A stretch of 64,000 bases of DNA. Source: Flavobacterium sp. (lineage in GTDB: Bacteria > Bacteroidota > Bacteroidia > Flavobacteriales > Flavobacteriaceae). The notes beneath the pieces are model-generated. The model searched no databases. It saw only the letters and a program-made list of their open reading frames with translations, and was not told where the DNA came from. Positions 32,971-41,433 of the stretch are shown in pieces. How positions within the stretch are numbered: position 1 is the stretch's first letter; every line of letters starts with the position of its first letter. The DNA lies in contig NZ_JAGIAV010000001.1 of assembly GCF_017744675.1 (NCBI RefSeq), positions 757,403 through 821,402 on the forward strand. The letters run 5' to 3'. The translations under genes were made by a program, and so were the position numbers.

Positions 32971-35610
32971 ATGAAAAAGCTGCACCATTATTTAGGTACA
33001 TTATTTTTAATGTTTTGCCTATTTTTTTTACCAAATAATCTGTTTGCCCAAAATACAGCGAAAGTTTCCGGAAAAGTACTCGACGATAGCGGGCTTACAG
33101 TTCCGGGAGCAAATGTAACGCTTAAGGAAACAGGAAAAAGTACCGTTACAGATGAAAACGGAGGATATTCATTCTCAAACATCGAAGCAGGAACATACAC
33201 TATTATTGCAACGAGCGTAGGGTATAAAACTTTCGAGAAAAAGATTGCTGTAAAAGAAGGAGAATCAGTCGAAGCAAATTTACTTCTTGAAGGAGAATCG
33301 CAAAGTTTAAAAGAAGTAGTAGTAACAGGTTCGTCTGCTCCAAGATCTAAACTGGAATCCAGCGTTGCCATTACCACGTTAGGAGCAAAAGCAATCGAAG
33401 ACAGAGCGCCATCTAGTACGGCAGCTTTATTGCAGACCATTCCGGGATTTGTTGTTGAAGCATCTGGAGGAGAAATTGGAAACAATCTTTTTGCAAGAGG
33501 AATCCCGTCTGCGGGAGCTTATGAATATGTACAAATTCAGGAAGACGGATTACCGGTTTTTGAAGATGGAGCTTTACAATTTGCCAATGCTGATACTTTT
33601 TACAGACTAGACGAAACAGTAAGTAAAATGGAAGCCGTTCGAGGAGGTTCTGCTTCAATTTTTGCTAACAATGCTCCGGGTGGAATCATCAACTTTATTT
33701 CTAAAACAGGACAAAATGATTTTCAGGGAAGAGCAAAATTCACTACTTCAGATTACGGAATGTTCAGAACCGATCTTAATTTATCAGGTGCTTTAATTCA
33801 GGATAAATTATTTTTTAATGTCGGTGGATTTTACAGAGCCGATAATGGCGTAAGAAATACAGGTTTTACAGCCAATAAAGGTGGACAAATAAAAGGAAAC
33901 ATTACTTATAAATTTGACGACAACGATTATTTAAGAGTGAATTTTAAACATCTTGACGACAGAAACACATTCTATTTACCAATTCCACTAAAAAGCAATA
34001 ACGGAAAAATTGAGGGGATTCCAGGATTTAATCCAAATTACGGAACGTTGACTTCAGTAAACTTAAGTCATTTAAATGTACCTCAATATGGAGGCGGTAC
34101 TTTTAGCGCAGATTTAGAAGATGGTTCACATCCAATTATTAACTCAATTGGAGCTGAATTCAAAAAGAAAATATCGGATAAAGTAACGTTTAAGAATTCG
34201 TTTAAAAACACCAATATCGATTTAAATTACAATGCGATTTTTCCAAATGGCGGACCTTGGACACAAGATGCCTATGCAACAAGCGTTCAAAATACAACGG
34301 CAGGAAACTTAGCTTATACTTACGTAGACAATGGTGCGACGCTTGATCCAAACGCTTTAATTATGAGAGCAGATCTTTGGCACATTGAGAAAAAGATGAA
34401 CAACTTTGCTAATAATTTCTCTTTTTCTTTTGATTTAGATCCGGTGCAGTTAACAGCAGGTTACTACTATTCTAACTGGAAATCAAATCAATATTGGAAC
34501 TGGAATTCTTATTTAGTAGGGGTTTCAGACAATCCGAGATTATTAAACGTAAAAGACAATACAACTGGAATTAATCATACATGGAATGGTATAGAAAGAA
34601 TTACATGGTTAGAAAGAGATGCACAGACAAAAGGTCTTTTGAATGATGTTTATGCTGATGCCGAAATTAAAGCTACAGACAAATTAACTTTTAATGCTGG
34701 TTTAAGATACAATAAAGACAAATATTCAGGATACAGAGACAACGCCAGATTTTTTGCTGAAGATTTAGGAATTTTAGATAATAATACGGCTGATGATAAG
34801 GTTACAACTGTAAAAGGAAATCCTTATACATACTGGAGATATGATGTAAGCGAATGGTCGTATACTGCTGCAGGAAACTACAAATTCAACGATAATATGG
34901 CTTCGTATGTTCGTTACAGTCACGGATTTAGATCTCCAATTGAAGAATCGTTTTATGATAATGCTGCCGATTTAAGTAAATTAGAAAATACAGAAGTTAA
35001 TCAGTTTGAATTAGGATATAAATATGCAAGTTCTTTCTTCTCTGTAAATGCGAATTTGTTTCACATGAATTTGAAAAACGTAGCTTTCACGGATATTTTA
35101 TCTGATGGATCTTCAGAAAATAAATTTGCTGATGTAAACAATATTGGTCTTGAAGTAGAAACCAATGCGAGATACGAAATGGTAAAACTAAACTTTACAT
35201 TTACCGTTCAAAAACCAGAATACGACAATTTTACAGGAACAAATGCAGATGGTTCTACTTTTGATTTTAACGGAAATACAGCAAGAAGAATCCCTAAGTT
35301 TTTCTGTAACCTAAGACCAGAAGTTGATATTACAAAAGATTTTACAGCGTATGTTCAGTTTTCTTATTTCGATAAAAAATTCACGAATCAGGATAACAAA
35401 CAAGTTTTACCGGCTTACAAAGAAGTGGGGGCAGGATTAAGTTACAAGTATAACAATCTTCGTTTTGCAGTCGATGCTTCGAATTTATTTAATGAAATTG
35501 GTTTAACAGAAGGAGATCCAAGACAAACAACATCTGCAGCAAGCGATGTGTTTATGGCAAGACCTATTTTAGGACGTGCTTTTAGATTTTCGGTAGCGAT
35601 TAATTTCTAA
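32971..35610 (+). CDS. TonB-dependent outer-membrane receptor, probable trehalose uptake
   Basis: 879 residues. Signal peptide 1-27 (NNLFAQ), CarboxypepD_reg domain about 30-115 (VSGKVLDDSGLTVPGANV), plug about 125-245 (LQTIPGFVVEASGGEIGNN, KMEAVRGGSASIFANNAPGG), then a large barrel ending FRFSVAINF. It lies in an operon with an MFS permease and a cytosolic trehalase under a LacI regulator. It should bring trehalose or a trehalose-containing sugar across the outer membrane. No susD-like lipoprotein gene is present, unlike classical SusCD loci. Substrate is inferred from context. Confidence 0.85.
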   Translation: MKKLHHYLGTLFLMFCLFFLPNNLFAQNTAKVSGKVLDDSGLTVPGANVTLKETGKSTVTDENGGYSFSNIEAGTYTIIATSVGYKTFEKKIAVKEGESVEANLLLEGESQSLKEVVVTGSSAPRSKLESSVAITTLGAKAIEDRAPSSTAALLQTIPGFVVEASGGEIGNNLFARGIPSAGAYEYVQIQEDGLPVFEDGALQFANADTFYRLDETVSKMEAVRGGSASIFANNAPGGIINFISKTGQNDFQGRAKFTTSDYGMFRTDLNLSGALIQDKLFFNVGGFYRADNGVRNTGFTANKGGQIKGNITYKFDDNDYLRVNFKHLDDRNTFYLPIPLKSNNGKIEGIPGFNPNYGTLTSVNLSHLNVPQYGGGTFSADLEDGSHPIINSIGAEFKKKISDKVTFKNSFKNTNIDLNYNAIFPNGGPWTQDAYATSVQNTTAGNLAYTYVDNGATLDPNALIMRADLWHIEKKMNNFANNFSFSFDLDPVQLTAGYYYSNWKSNQYWNWNSYLVGVSDNPRLLNVKDNTTGINHTWNGIERITWLERDAQTKGLLNDVYADAEIKATDKLTFNAGLRYNKDKYSGYRDNARFFAEDLGILDNNTADDKVTTVKGNPYTYWRYDVSEWSYTAAGNYKFNDNMASYVRYSHGFRSPIEESFYDNAADLSKLENTEVNQFELGYKYASSFFSVNANLFHMNLKNVAFTDILSDGSSENKFADVNNIGLEVETNARYEMVKLNFTFTVQKPEYDNFTGTNADGSTFDFNGNTARRIPKFFCNLRPEVDITKDFTAYVQFSYFDKKFTNQDNKQVLPAYKEVGAGLSYKYNNLRFAVDASNLFNEIGLTEGDPRQTTSAASDVFMARPILGRAFRFSVAINF

Positions 35611-35658
35611 ATTTATAAAAGACGTTATTAATCGTCTTTACACAATATACGGATTGTA

Positions 35659-35680
35659 GAGGCGCACAGCAGTGCGTCTC
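35659..35680. repeat. GAGGCGCAC/GTGCGTCTC hairpin repeat
   Basis: A 9-bp stem with one G-T pair and AGCA loop lies in the 109-bp gap between the receptor and MFS genes, with a second small hairpin (AAAGACG/CGTCTTT, about 35628-35641) before it. It is GC-richer than its surroundings, like a dispersed repeat. It may attenuate the downstream genes. Confidence 0.5.
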
Positions 35681-35719
35681 CTGCACCGTAGTCACAAAGC
35701 ACAGGCAAATAAATAAAAA

Positions 35720-36940
35720 ATGAAAAACATAGGAATTAAAATCTCGCTCTATCTTAATTATTTTGTCTTCGCTATTTTGTTAAACAGCGTAGGCATTGTG
35801 ATTTTAAAATCGCAGAAAAATTACGGAGTCGATGAAGTTCAGGCGAGTATTTTAGAAGCTTTTAAAGACATGCCAATTGCAATTGTATCCTTTTTTATAG
35901 CCTCTTTTTTACCAAGAATAGGCTATAGAAAAGCGATGCTAATAGGATTAAGTCTGGTTACTTTAGCCTGTATTTCTATGTATTTTGGAAACTCATTCGA
36001 CAATGCTAAAATTCTTTTTGCCACCGTTGGTGTTTCGTTTGCCCTGATAAAAGTTTCGGTTTATTCGTTAATAGGAACCGTAACCGAAACCAAAAAAGAA
36101 CACAACGCTTTAATGAGCAGTATTGAAGGCTTTTTTATGGTGGGAATTGCGCTGGCTTATTTTTTATTTCCGGCTTTTAATAACGAAAACGATCCCAATT
36201 CATGGTTAAATGTTTATTGGCTGTTGGCGGGATTATCGTTTGTATCGTTTCTGTTTTTACTTTTTATAAAATTTGAAGAAACCGAAGTTGCAGTAGGAGC
36301 AAACCTCAAGGATGATTTCCTGCAGATGTTTAAATTAATGGCAAAACTGCTGACGGTTATTTTCGTGATCAGCGTTTTTTTATTTGTCATGATCGAACAG
36401 GGAATTCTTTCCTGGTTGCCCACATTTAATACAAAAGTACTTCATCTTCCGGAAAATATCAGCATTATGATGGCCAGTATTTTGGCCATTTCATTAGCCA
36501 TTGGAAGAATGATTGCCGGTATTGTAACCAAAAAAGTAAATTGGATTTGGGTGTTGAGTTTCTGCATTATTTCTGCCATGCTTCTCGTAACTTTTGTACT
36601 TCCAAAAACAGTAGGATTAGAAGTAAAAAGCATCAATACACTTTCGGATATTCCGTTAATTGGTTTCGCATTTCCTTTAATAGGATTGTTTATTGCGCCC
36701 ATTTATCCCTTATTAAATTCCATAGTATTAAGTGCTTTGCCAAAGAATTTACAAAGTTCCATGACCGGATTAATAGTCATTTTTTCTGCTCTTGGCGGAA
36801 CTTTGGGTTCCAGAATAACAGGCTGGCTGTTTAAAAATGAAGGCCCTGAAAAAGCTTTTTATTTTACTTTAATACCAATGACCTTATTATTGATCTCCTT
36901 TTTTATTCTTAAAAAAATAACTGCAAAAGATGAAATTTAA
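35720..36940 (+). CDS. MFS transporter, probable trehalose permease
   Basis: A 406-residue inner-membrane protein with 12 hydrophobic segments in two halves. It has the short MFS loop motif RIGYRKAMLIG after helix 2 and a charged central loop (about 190-215). It overlaps the trehalase start by 11 bp, so the two are translationally coupled. Since the trehalase has no signal peptide, this permease most likely imports intact trehalose to the cytoplasm. The sequence alone does not prove the substrate. Confidence 0.85.
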   Translation: MKNIGIKISLYLNYFVFAILLNSVGIVILKSQKNYGVDEVQASILEAFKDMPIAIVSFFIASFLPRIGYRKAMLIGLSLVTLACISMYFGNSFDNAKILFATVGVSFALIKVSVYSLIGTVTETKKEHNALMSSIEGFFMVGIALAYFLFPAFNNENDPNSWLNVYWLLAGLSFVSFLFLLFIKFEETEVAVGANLKDDFLQMFKLMAKLLTVIFVISVFLFVMIEQGILSWLPTFNTKVLHLPENISIMMASILAISLAIGRMIAGIVTKKVNWIWVLSFCIISAMLLVTFVLPKTVGLEVKSINTLSDIPLIGFAFPLIGLFIAPIYPLLNSIVLSALPKNLQSSMTGLIVIFSALGGTLGSRITGWLFKNEGPEKAFYFTLIPMTLLLISFFILKKITAKDEI

Positions 36941-38795
36941 ACTCCATATAAATCAAACCATCGAAAAATTATTGGCTCAGGAAGATACTGACGGTGATAA
37001 AAAAATTACAATAGATGACAACGGTCCTAAAAGTTTTTTATTGAATGATGAAAACGGAAATTCGGCAGTAATTGAAGGAACTTATCAGCTTTCGAATTTA
37101 TTGCAGGAACTGGCTTTGGCTAAGAAAAACAATACTGAATTTGCCTCAATAGATTTAAATGAAATCACCGAAGATCCTGTAAAAAGAATTTCAAGAAAAA
37201 TTAAAGATTTGTATTGGAATGGTCTTACCCGAACAATTGATGCCATTGGCGTAAAGAAAATTCTGGAAGACGATAAAATAGAAAACGAATTTGCCTATTT
37301 GTACGTGCCATTTGGAGATGAAATTGTTTTTGATTATTTCAAGAAATTAGAAGCTTCAACGCCAAAGTTAAAAGTTGTGCAGATGCCTAAAAATATTACT
37401 CCCGAATATGTTTTATCGCTCAACAAAAAACCGGGAATTCTGGCATTGGCACTTCAAATAAAAAACAATGAAATTTCGGGAGTTCCGTTTGTGGTTCCCG
37501 GCGGAAGATTCAATGAAATGTACGGCTGGGACAGTTATTTTATTGCCAAAGGACTTTTGATTGATGATAAAATTGAACTTGCTTTAGGCATTGCCGAAAA
37601 TTTTAAATACCAAATCGATCATTACGGAAAAATTCTAAATGCGAATAGAAGTTATTATTTAACCCGCACACAGCCACCGTTGTATACATCGCTTATTATA
37701 GATGTTTTAGAAAAATCAAATCCGGATATTTTTTGGATAGAAAGACATTTAAAAACGGCTATAAAAGAGTATCAAACCGTTTGGATGGAAGAAGGAAAAC
37801 GACTTACGGCAAATGGTTTAAATCGTTATAAAGCGGAAGGAATTGGACTTCCGTTTGAGGTCGAAGAAGGACATTTTGATGATATTCTGGAACAGTTTGC
37901 ACCAAAATATAATTTGTCTACTCGTGAGTTTGAAAAGAAATATCTGGAAAGAGAAGTGGTAGATGAAGAACTCGATAAATACTTTATTCACGACCGAAGC
38001 ATGCGCGAAAGTGGTCATGATACCACCAATAGATTAGTTGGAATCTGCGCCAATTTAAACACAGTTGCAATCAATAGTCTGCTCTATAAATACGAAACGG
38101 ATATTGCTTTTTTGATTCAGAAATATTTTAAAAATGAATTTCAATATTTTGAAGACAAATCTTTTTCAAGCGAATATTGGCTGCAAAAAGCTTCTTCGAG
38201 AAAAGAAAAAATAAACACATTGTTATGGAATTCTGAAAACGGAATTTATTTCGATTATGATTTTGTGAATGAAAAACAACATGTTTTTGATGCTGCGACT
38301 ACTTTTTATCCACTTTGGGCCAAAATAAGCACGCCAGAACAAGCTGAAATTTTGGTAAAAAAGACACTTCCGAAATTTAAAATGAAAGGCGGAATTGCGG
38401 GAAGTACCAAGGAATCGATTGCAGGCATAGATGAAAATGCGCCAATGCGCCAATGGGATTATCCGTTTGGCTGGGCACCGCATCAAATGCTTTTGTGGGA
38501 GGGTTTATTGAATTATAATTTTAATGAAGAAGCGCAGGAAATGGTCTATCGATGGCTGTGGCTCATTACCAGAAACGCGGTGGATTATAACGGAACAATT
38601 CCGGAGAAATTTGATTTATCGATAAGCTCACACAAAATTTTCGCCGAATACGGAAACGTAGGAACCGAATTTAATTACATAACCGAAGAAGGTTTTGGCT
38701 GGATGAACGCTTCGTATCAATATGGATTAACGATTTTAAAAGACGATTTAAAACAAAAATTGTCAGATTTAGCTGATCCTGATGAACTTTTTTAG
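36930..38795 (+). CDS. treA: Cytosolic trehalase (GH37, neutral-trehalase type)
   Basis: 621 residues, no signal peptide. It hydrolyses alpha,alpha-trehalose to two glucoses. Both GH37 signatures are present: PGGRFNEMYGWDSYF (190-204) and QWDYPFGWAP (508-517). Residues 19-30 (DTDGDKKITIDD) form an EF-hand-like calcium loop followed by NGPKSF, the arrangement known from fungal neutral trehalases such as yeast Nth1. The start overlaps the permease gene by 11 bp. Regulation should come from the LacI operators upstream of the operon. Confidence 0.92.
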   Translation: MKFKLHINQTIEKLLAQEDTDGDKKITIDDNGPKSFLLNDENGNSAVIEGTYQLSNLLQELALAKKNNTEFASIDLNEITEDPVKRISRKIKDLYWNGLTRTIDAIGVKKILEDDKIENEFAYLYVPFGDEIVFDYFKKLEASTPKLKVVQMPKNITPEYVLSLNKKPGILALALQIKNNEISGVPFVVPGGRFNEMYGWDSYFIAKGLLIDDKIELALGIAENFKYQIDHYGKILNANRSYYLTRTQPPLYTSLIIDVLEKSNPDIFWIERHLKTAIKEYQTVWMEEGKRLTANGLNRYKAEGIGLPFEVEEGHFDDILEQFAPKYNLSTREFEKKYLEREVVDEELDKYFIHDRSMRESGHDTTNRLVGICANLNTVAINSLLYKYETDIAFLIQKYFKNEFQYFEDKSFSSEYWLQKASSRKEKINTLLWNSENGIYFDYDFVNEKQHVFDAATTFYPLWAKISTPEQAEILVKKTLPKFKMKGGIAGSTKESIAGIDENAPMRQWDYPFGWAPHQMLLWEGLLNYNFNEEAQEMVYRWLWLITRNAVDYNGTIPEKFDLSISSHKIFAEYGNVGTEFNYITEEGFGWMNASYQYGLTILKDDLKQKLSDLADPDELF

Positions 38796-38803
38796 TTAAA
38801 CGA

Positions 38804-38860
38804 GCCTTCGACTTCGCTCAGTATGACACTCGAAATGTCAGGCTGAGCGAAGTCGAAGCC
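38804..38860. repeat. Long hairpin of the CTTCGACTTCGCTCAG family between convergent genes
   Basis: 16-bp perfect arms (38806-38821 and 38843-38858) with an inner TGACA/TGTCA stem. The core words (CTGAGCGAAGTCGAAG, TGTCA) recur near 59093 and 59160 and belong to a widespread intergenic repeat type in Bacteroidota. It sits between trehalase and the prenyl synthase and may end transcription from both. Confidence 0.7.
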
Positions 38861-38869
38861 CTTTATAAA

Positions 38870-39844
38870 CTATACTTTTCTTCCCATTAAATTCTCGCCG
38901 AAAGTTCTCAAAATATCCTTCTTTTCAGCGTTAATATCCATTTTATCCAACGTTTCAAAAGCCTTAAAAGTGTACATTTCAATTGCTTCCTGAGTTGATT
39001 TTGAAGCGCCTGATTCGTTAAAAATTGCTTTGGCAGTTTCTATTTTTTCGGTATTATCTTCTAGTTGCAAACTGAATAATTTTTGTAATTCGGCAGCTTT
39101 TTCAGGAGTCGAAAATTCTAAAGCTTTTAGATATAAATACGTTTTTTTGTTTTCTATAATATCGCCACCAACTTGTTTTCCAAAAGTTTCAGGATCTCCA
39201 AAAGCATCCAAATAATCATCTTGAAGTTGGAAAGCCAATCCTAAATTCAGTCCGAAATCATAAATTAAATCGGCTTCTTTGTCAGAAGTTTTGGCTACAA
39301 TCGCGCCCATTTTCATGGCAGCAGCAACCAAAACAGCTGTTTTGTATTCAATCATTTTTAGGTATTGCGGAATCGTAACATCTTTACGAGTTTCAAAATC
39401 TACATCCCATTGCTGTCCTTCGCAAACTTCAAGCGCTGTTTTGCTAAATAATTTGGCAAGATTTCTAAAAACAGTCGGTTCGTATTGTTCAAAATATTGA
39501 TACGCTAAAATCAGCATAGCATCTCCAGAAAGTATCCCCGTGTTTAAATTCCATTTTTCATGCACGGTAACTTGTCCTCTTCTTAAAGGCGCATCATCCA
39601 TAATGTCATCATGAACCAACGAAAAATTATGAAAAACTTCAACCGCCATTGCTGCCGGAAGCGCCATCGAATAATCAGTGTCAAAAACTTCTGCGGCCAT
39701 TAAAGTCAAAACAGGACGGATGCGTTTTCCGCCAAGTCCTAAAATGTATTCTATAGGTTCGTAAAGATTTTTAGGCTCTTTATGTATGTTTTGGCTTTGG
39801 AGATAATTGATGAAAAAATCTTGGTACTGACTTATATCGTGCAT
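38870..39844 (-). CDS. Polyprenyl diphosphate synthase
   Basis: A 324-residue trans-prenyltransferase of the IspA/IspB/GGPP type. First aspartate-rich motif DDIMD at 79-83 (LVHDDIMDDAPLRRG), second DDYLD at 209-213 (FQLQDDYLDAFGD), plus GGKRIRPVL at 38-46. It condenses isopentenyl diphosphate onto allylic primers for quinone side chains, carrier lipid or carotenoids. Chain length cannot be set with certainty by eye: the residues before DDIMD are F71-H72-N73-F74-S75. A -7 element TATCTTTG is at 39867-39874. Confidence 0.9.
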   Translation of the reverse strand: MHDISQYQDFFINYLQSQNIHKEPKNLYEPIEYILGLGGKRIRPVLTLMAAEVFDTDYSMALPAAMAVEVFHNFSLVHDDIMDDAPLRRGQVTVHEKWNLNTGILSGDAMLILAYQYFEQYEPTVFRNLAKLFSKTALEVCEGQQWDVDFETRKDVTIPQYLKMIEYKTAVLVAAAMKMGAIVAKTSDKEADLIYDFGLNLGLAFQLQDDYLDAFGDPETFGKQVGGDIIENKKTYLYLKALEFSTPEKAAELQKLFSLQLEDNTEKIETAKAIFNESGASKSTQEAIEMYTFKAFETLDKMDINAEKKDILRTFGENLMGRKV

Positions 39845-39985
39845 AATAAATTCTGATTTCGAGGCTCAAAGATACAATTCAAATATGAATTTCTAAGGAT
39901 GAAATGTTAAAACCGCTTTAATCACCTAAAAACGGCTTTTAACCATTCTCATTTCTAAGATGTTAAAATTTTTTAGAAAAAACTT

Positions 39986-40065
39986 GGAAACTTTTTTGGT
40001 ATTCAGAGTTTCCTGTCTATATTTGCAGCGTAATAATGGAAACTAAGAACACTGAAAAAGTTTCC
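39986..40065. promoter_or_regulatory. Two TetR-type operators over and after the yceI promoter
   Basis: GGAAACT-N14-AGTTTCC occurs at 39986-40013 and again at 40038-40065, centres 52 bp apart (about five helical turns). The promoter TTG (39996-39998), 19-nt spacer, TATATTTG (40018-40025) overlaps the first site. A third identical site lies before tetR. Repressor binding would block the promoter. Confidence 0.8.
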
Positions 40066-40110
40066 GTTGAGAGTTTTAAAGATTAATAAACTCAATTAAA
40101 TCAAGTATTT

Positions 40111-40632
40111 ATGAAAACAAAATGGACTTTAGATTCTAGCCAGTCAGATGTTTTATTGAAAATGAGACGTTCAAGAACTGCTTATTTGGGAGGAGATGCA
40201 AATAAATTTGATGGATATGTGAATATTGAAGACAATGAGATTGAAGATGCTTCTGTTGAATTCTCATTAGATATCAATAACAAAAATGAGAGTTTCCAAT
40301 CTATAGATGCTTATTTGCAACTTCAAGATTTTTTTGAAGAAGATGAGCATCCGATTATTAGCTTTAAATCGACTTCATTTCAAAAAGTAAATCAGAACAT
40401 TAATTTTTTCAAAGGTGATTTAACTATAAAAGATATTACAAGAGTAGTTGAATTGGATGCTGAATTTCTAGGAGAAAATATTTATAACGGAGAAAAGAAA
40501 GTAGCTTTTGAGATTAAAGGAAATATCAAACGCGAAGACTTTGGCCTAGATTTCAACTCTTTTAATCATTCTTCGGGTACTGCCTTAGGTAAAGAGATTA
40601 AGCTTATTGCCAATTTAGAGTTTGGCATATAA
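40111..40632 (+). CDS. YceI-family lipocalin-like protein
   Basis: 173 residues. It has the YceI pattern: MKTKWTLDSSQSDVLLKMR at the start, DASVEFSLDINNKNES, LQLQDFFEEDEHPIISFKSTSF, FKGDLTIKDITRVVELDAEF and FNSFNHSSGTALGKEIKLIANLEF. YceI proteins form an eight-stranded barrel that binds long isoprenoids or other lipids. No signal peptide is seen, so it is probably cytoplasmic. Two copies of the TetR operator precede it, so it belongs to the same regulon as the following tetR and efflux genes. Its position next to a prenyl synthase gene is suggestive only. Confidence 0.88.
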   Translation: MKTKWTLDSSQSDVLLKMRRSRTAYLGGDANKFDGYVNIEDNEIEDASVEFSLDINNKNESFQSIDAYLQLQDFFEEDEHPIISFKSTSFQKVNQNINFFKGDLTIKDITRVVELDAEFLGENIYNGEKKVAFEIKGNIKREDFGLDFNSFNHSSGTALGKEIKLIANLEFGI

Positions 40633-40678
40633 ATCTTACCGAATAAATAAATTAATGTAAAATTATTACAAATAAATC

Positions 40679-40718
40679 GGAAACTATTTTTTTGATTTTA
40701 GTTTCCAAAGTATATTTG
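40679..40718 (+). promoter_or_regulatory. tetR promoter with TetR-type operator
   Basis: GGAAACT-N14-AGTTTCC at 40679-40706 is followed after 4 nt by TATATTTG (40711-40718). The operator-to-promoter spacing is the same as at yceI, which is strong internal evidence for a shared repressor. Confidence 0.8.
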
Positions 40719-40740
40719 TAAGGCAATTCGAGTATTTAAA

Positions 40741-41340
40741 ATGAAAGAGAAGATTATTGCAAAAGCAAGCGAGTTGTTTTTAAAGCTTGGTTTTAAGAGT
40801 GTTACAATGGACGATATTGCAGGTGAAATGTGTATTTCGAAAAAAACGATTTACAAATATTTCTGTAATAAGGAAGTTCTGATTGAAGAGAGTACTTCGT
40901 TAGTCCATGGTCAAGTGCACGAAATCATGGATACCATTATTGCTAAAAATTATAATGCTATTCATGAGAATTTTGAGATTAGAGAAATGTTTCGTGATAT
41001 GTTTAAAAACAACATGGACACTTCGCCAATTTATCAGTTAAAAAAACATTATCCAGAGATTTATCAAAACATTTTGTCTTTTGAAATTGAACAATGTACT
41101 CAATGTTTTAGAGAGAATATCGAAAAAGGGATTCGTGAAGGACTTTATAGGAGCAGTCTAAATATAGAGGTTTATGTTAAGTTTTATTACACACTAATTT
41201 TTCATATAAACGAAAATACGGTTTCTGAAAGTGAAGCACAAAGAATAGAGTTGGAAGCCTTAGAGTATCATACTCGTGCAATGGCGACTGAAAAGGGAGT
41301 AGAGGAATTAGAAAAGCAATTAAAAAAAATTAGAAATTAA
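40741..41340 (+). CDS. TetR/AcrR-family repressor of the efflux block
   Basis: 199 residues. The N-terminal helix-turn-helix is typical (GFKSVTMDDIAGEMCISKKTIYKYFCNKEVLI, in parts: TMDDIAGEMCISKKTIYKYF). A variable all-helical ligand-binding domain follows. It is preceded by one copy of the 28-bp operator and followed after 93 bp by tolC, a membrane-fusion gene and an RND gene. It most likely represses itself, yceI and the pump. The inducer is unknown. Confidence 0.9.
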   Translation: MKEKIIAKASELFLKLGFKSVTMDDIAGEMCISKKTIYKYFCNKEVLIEESTSLVHGQVHEIMDTIIAKNYNAIHENFEIREMFRDMFKNNMDTSPIYQLKKHYPEIYQNILSFEIEQCTQCFRENIEKGIREGLYRSSLNIEVYVKFYYTLIFHINENTVSESEAQRIELEALEYHTRAMATEKGVEELEKQLKKIRN

Positions 41341-41433
41341 TTATTATCCAAATTGTCGTCATTTTTCTGGGAGAGTTGTAAAAGATAAAATGACGATGCC
41401 ATCTCAAATTTTTAAAATAAATATTAACTACTT

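Noticed and set aside
32988..33485. Minus-strand open frame of 165 codons opposite the TonB receptor
   Set aside because: Antisense shadow of the CarboxypepD_reg and plug region.
39845..39985. Extra gene or small RNA in the gap before the yceI operators
   Set aside because: Only the prenyl synthase -7 element (39867-39874) is convincing; no ORF or stable fold was seen.
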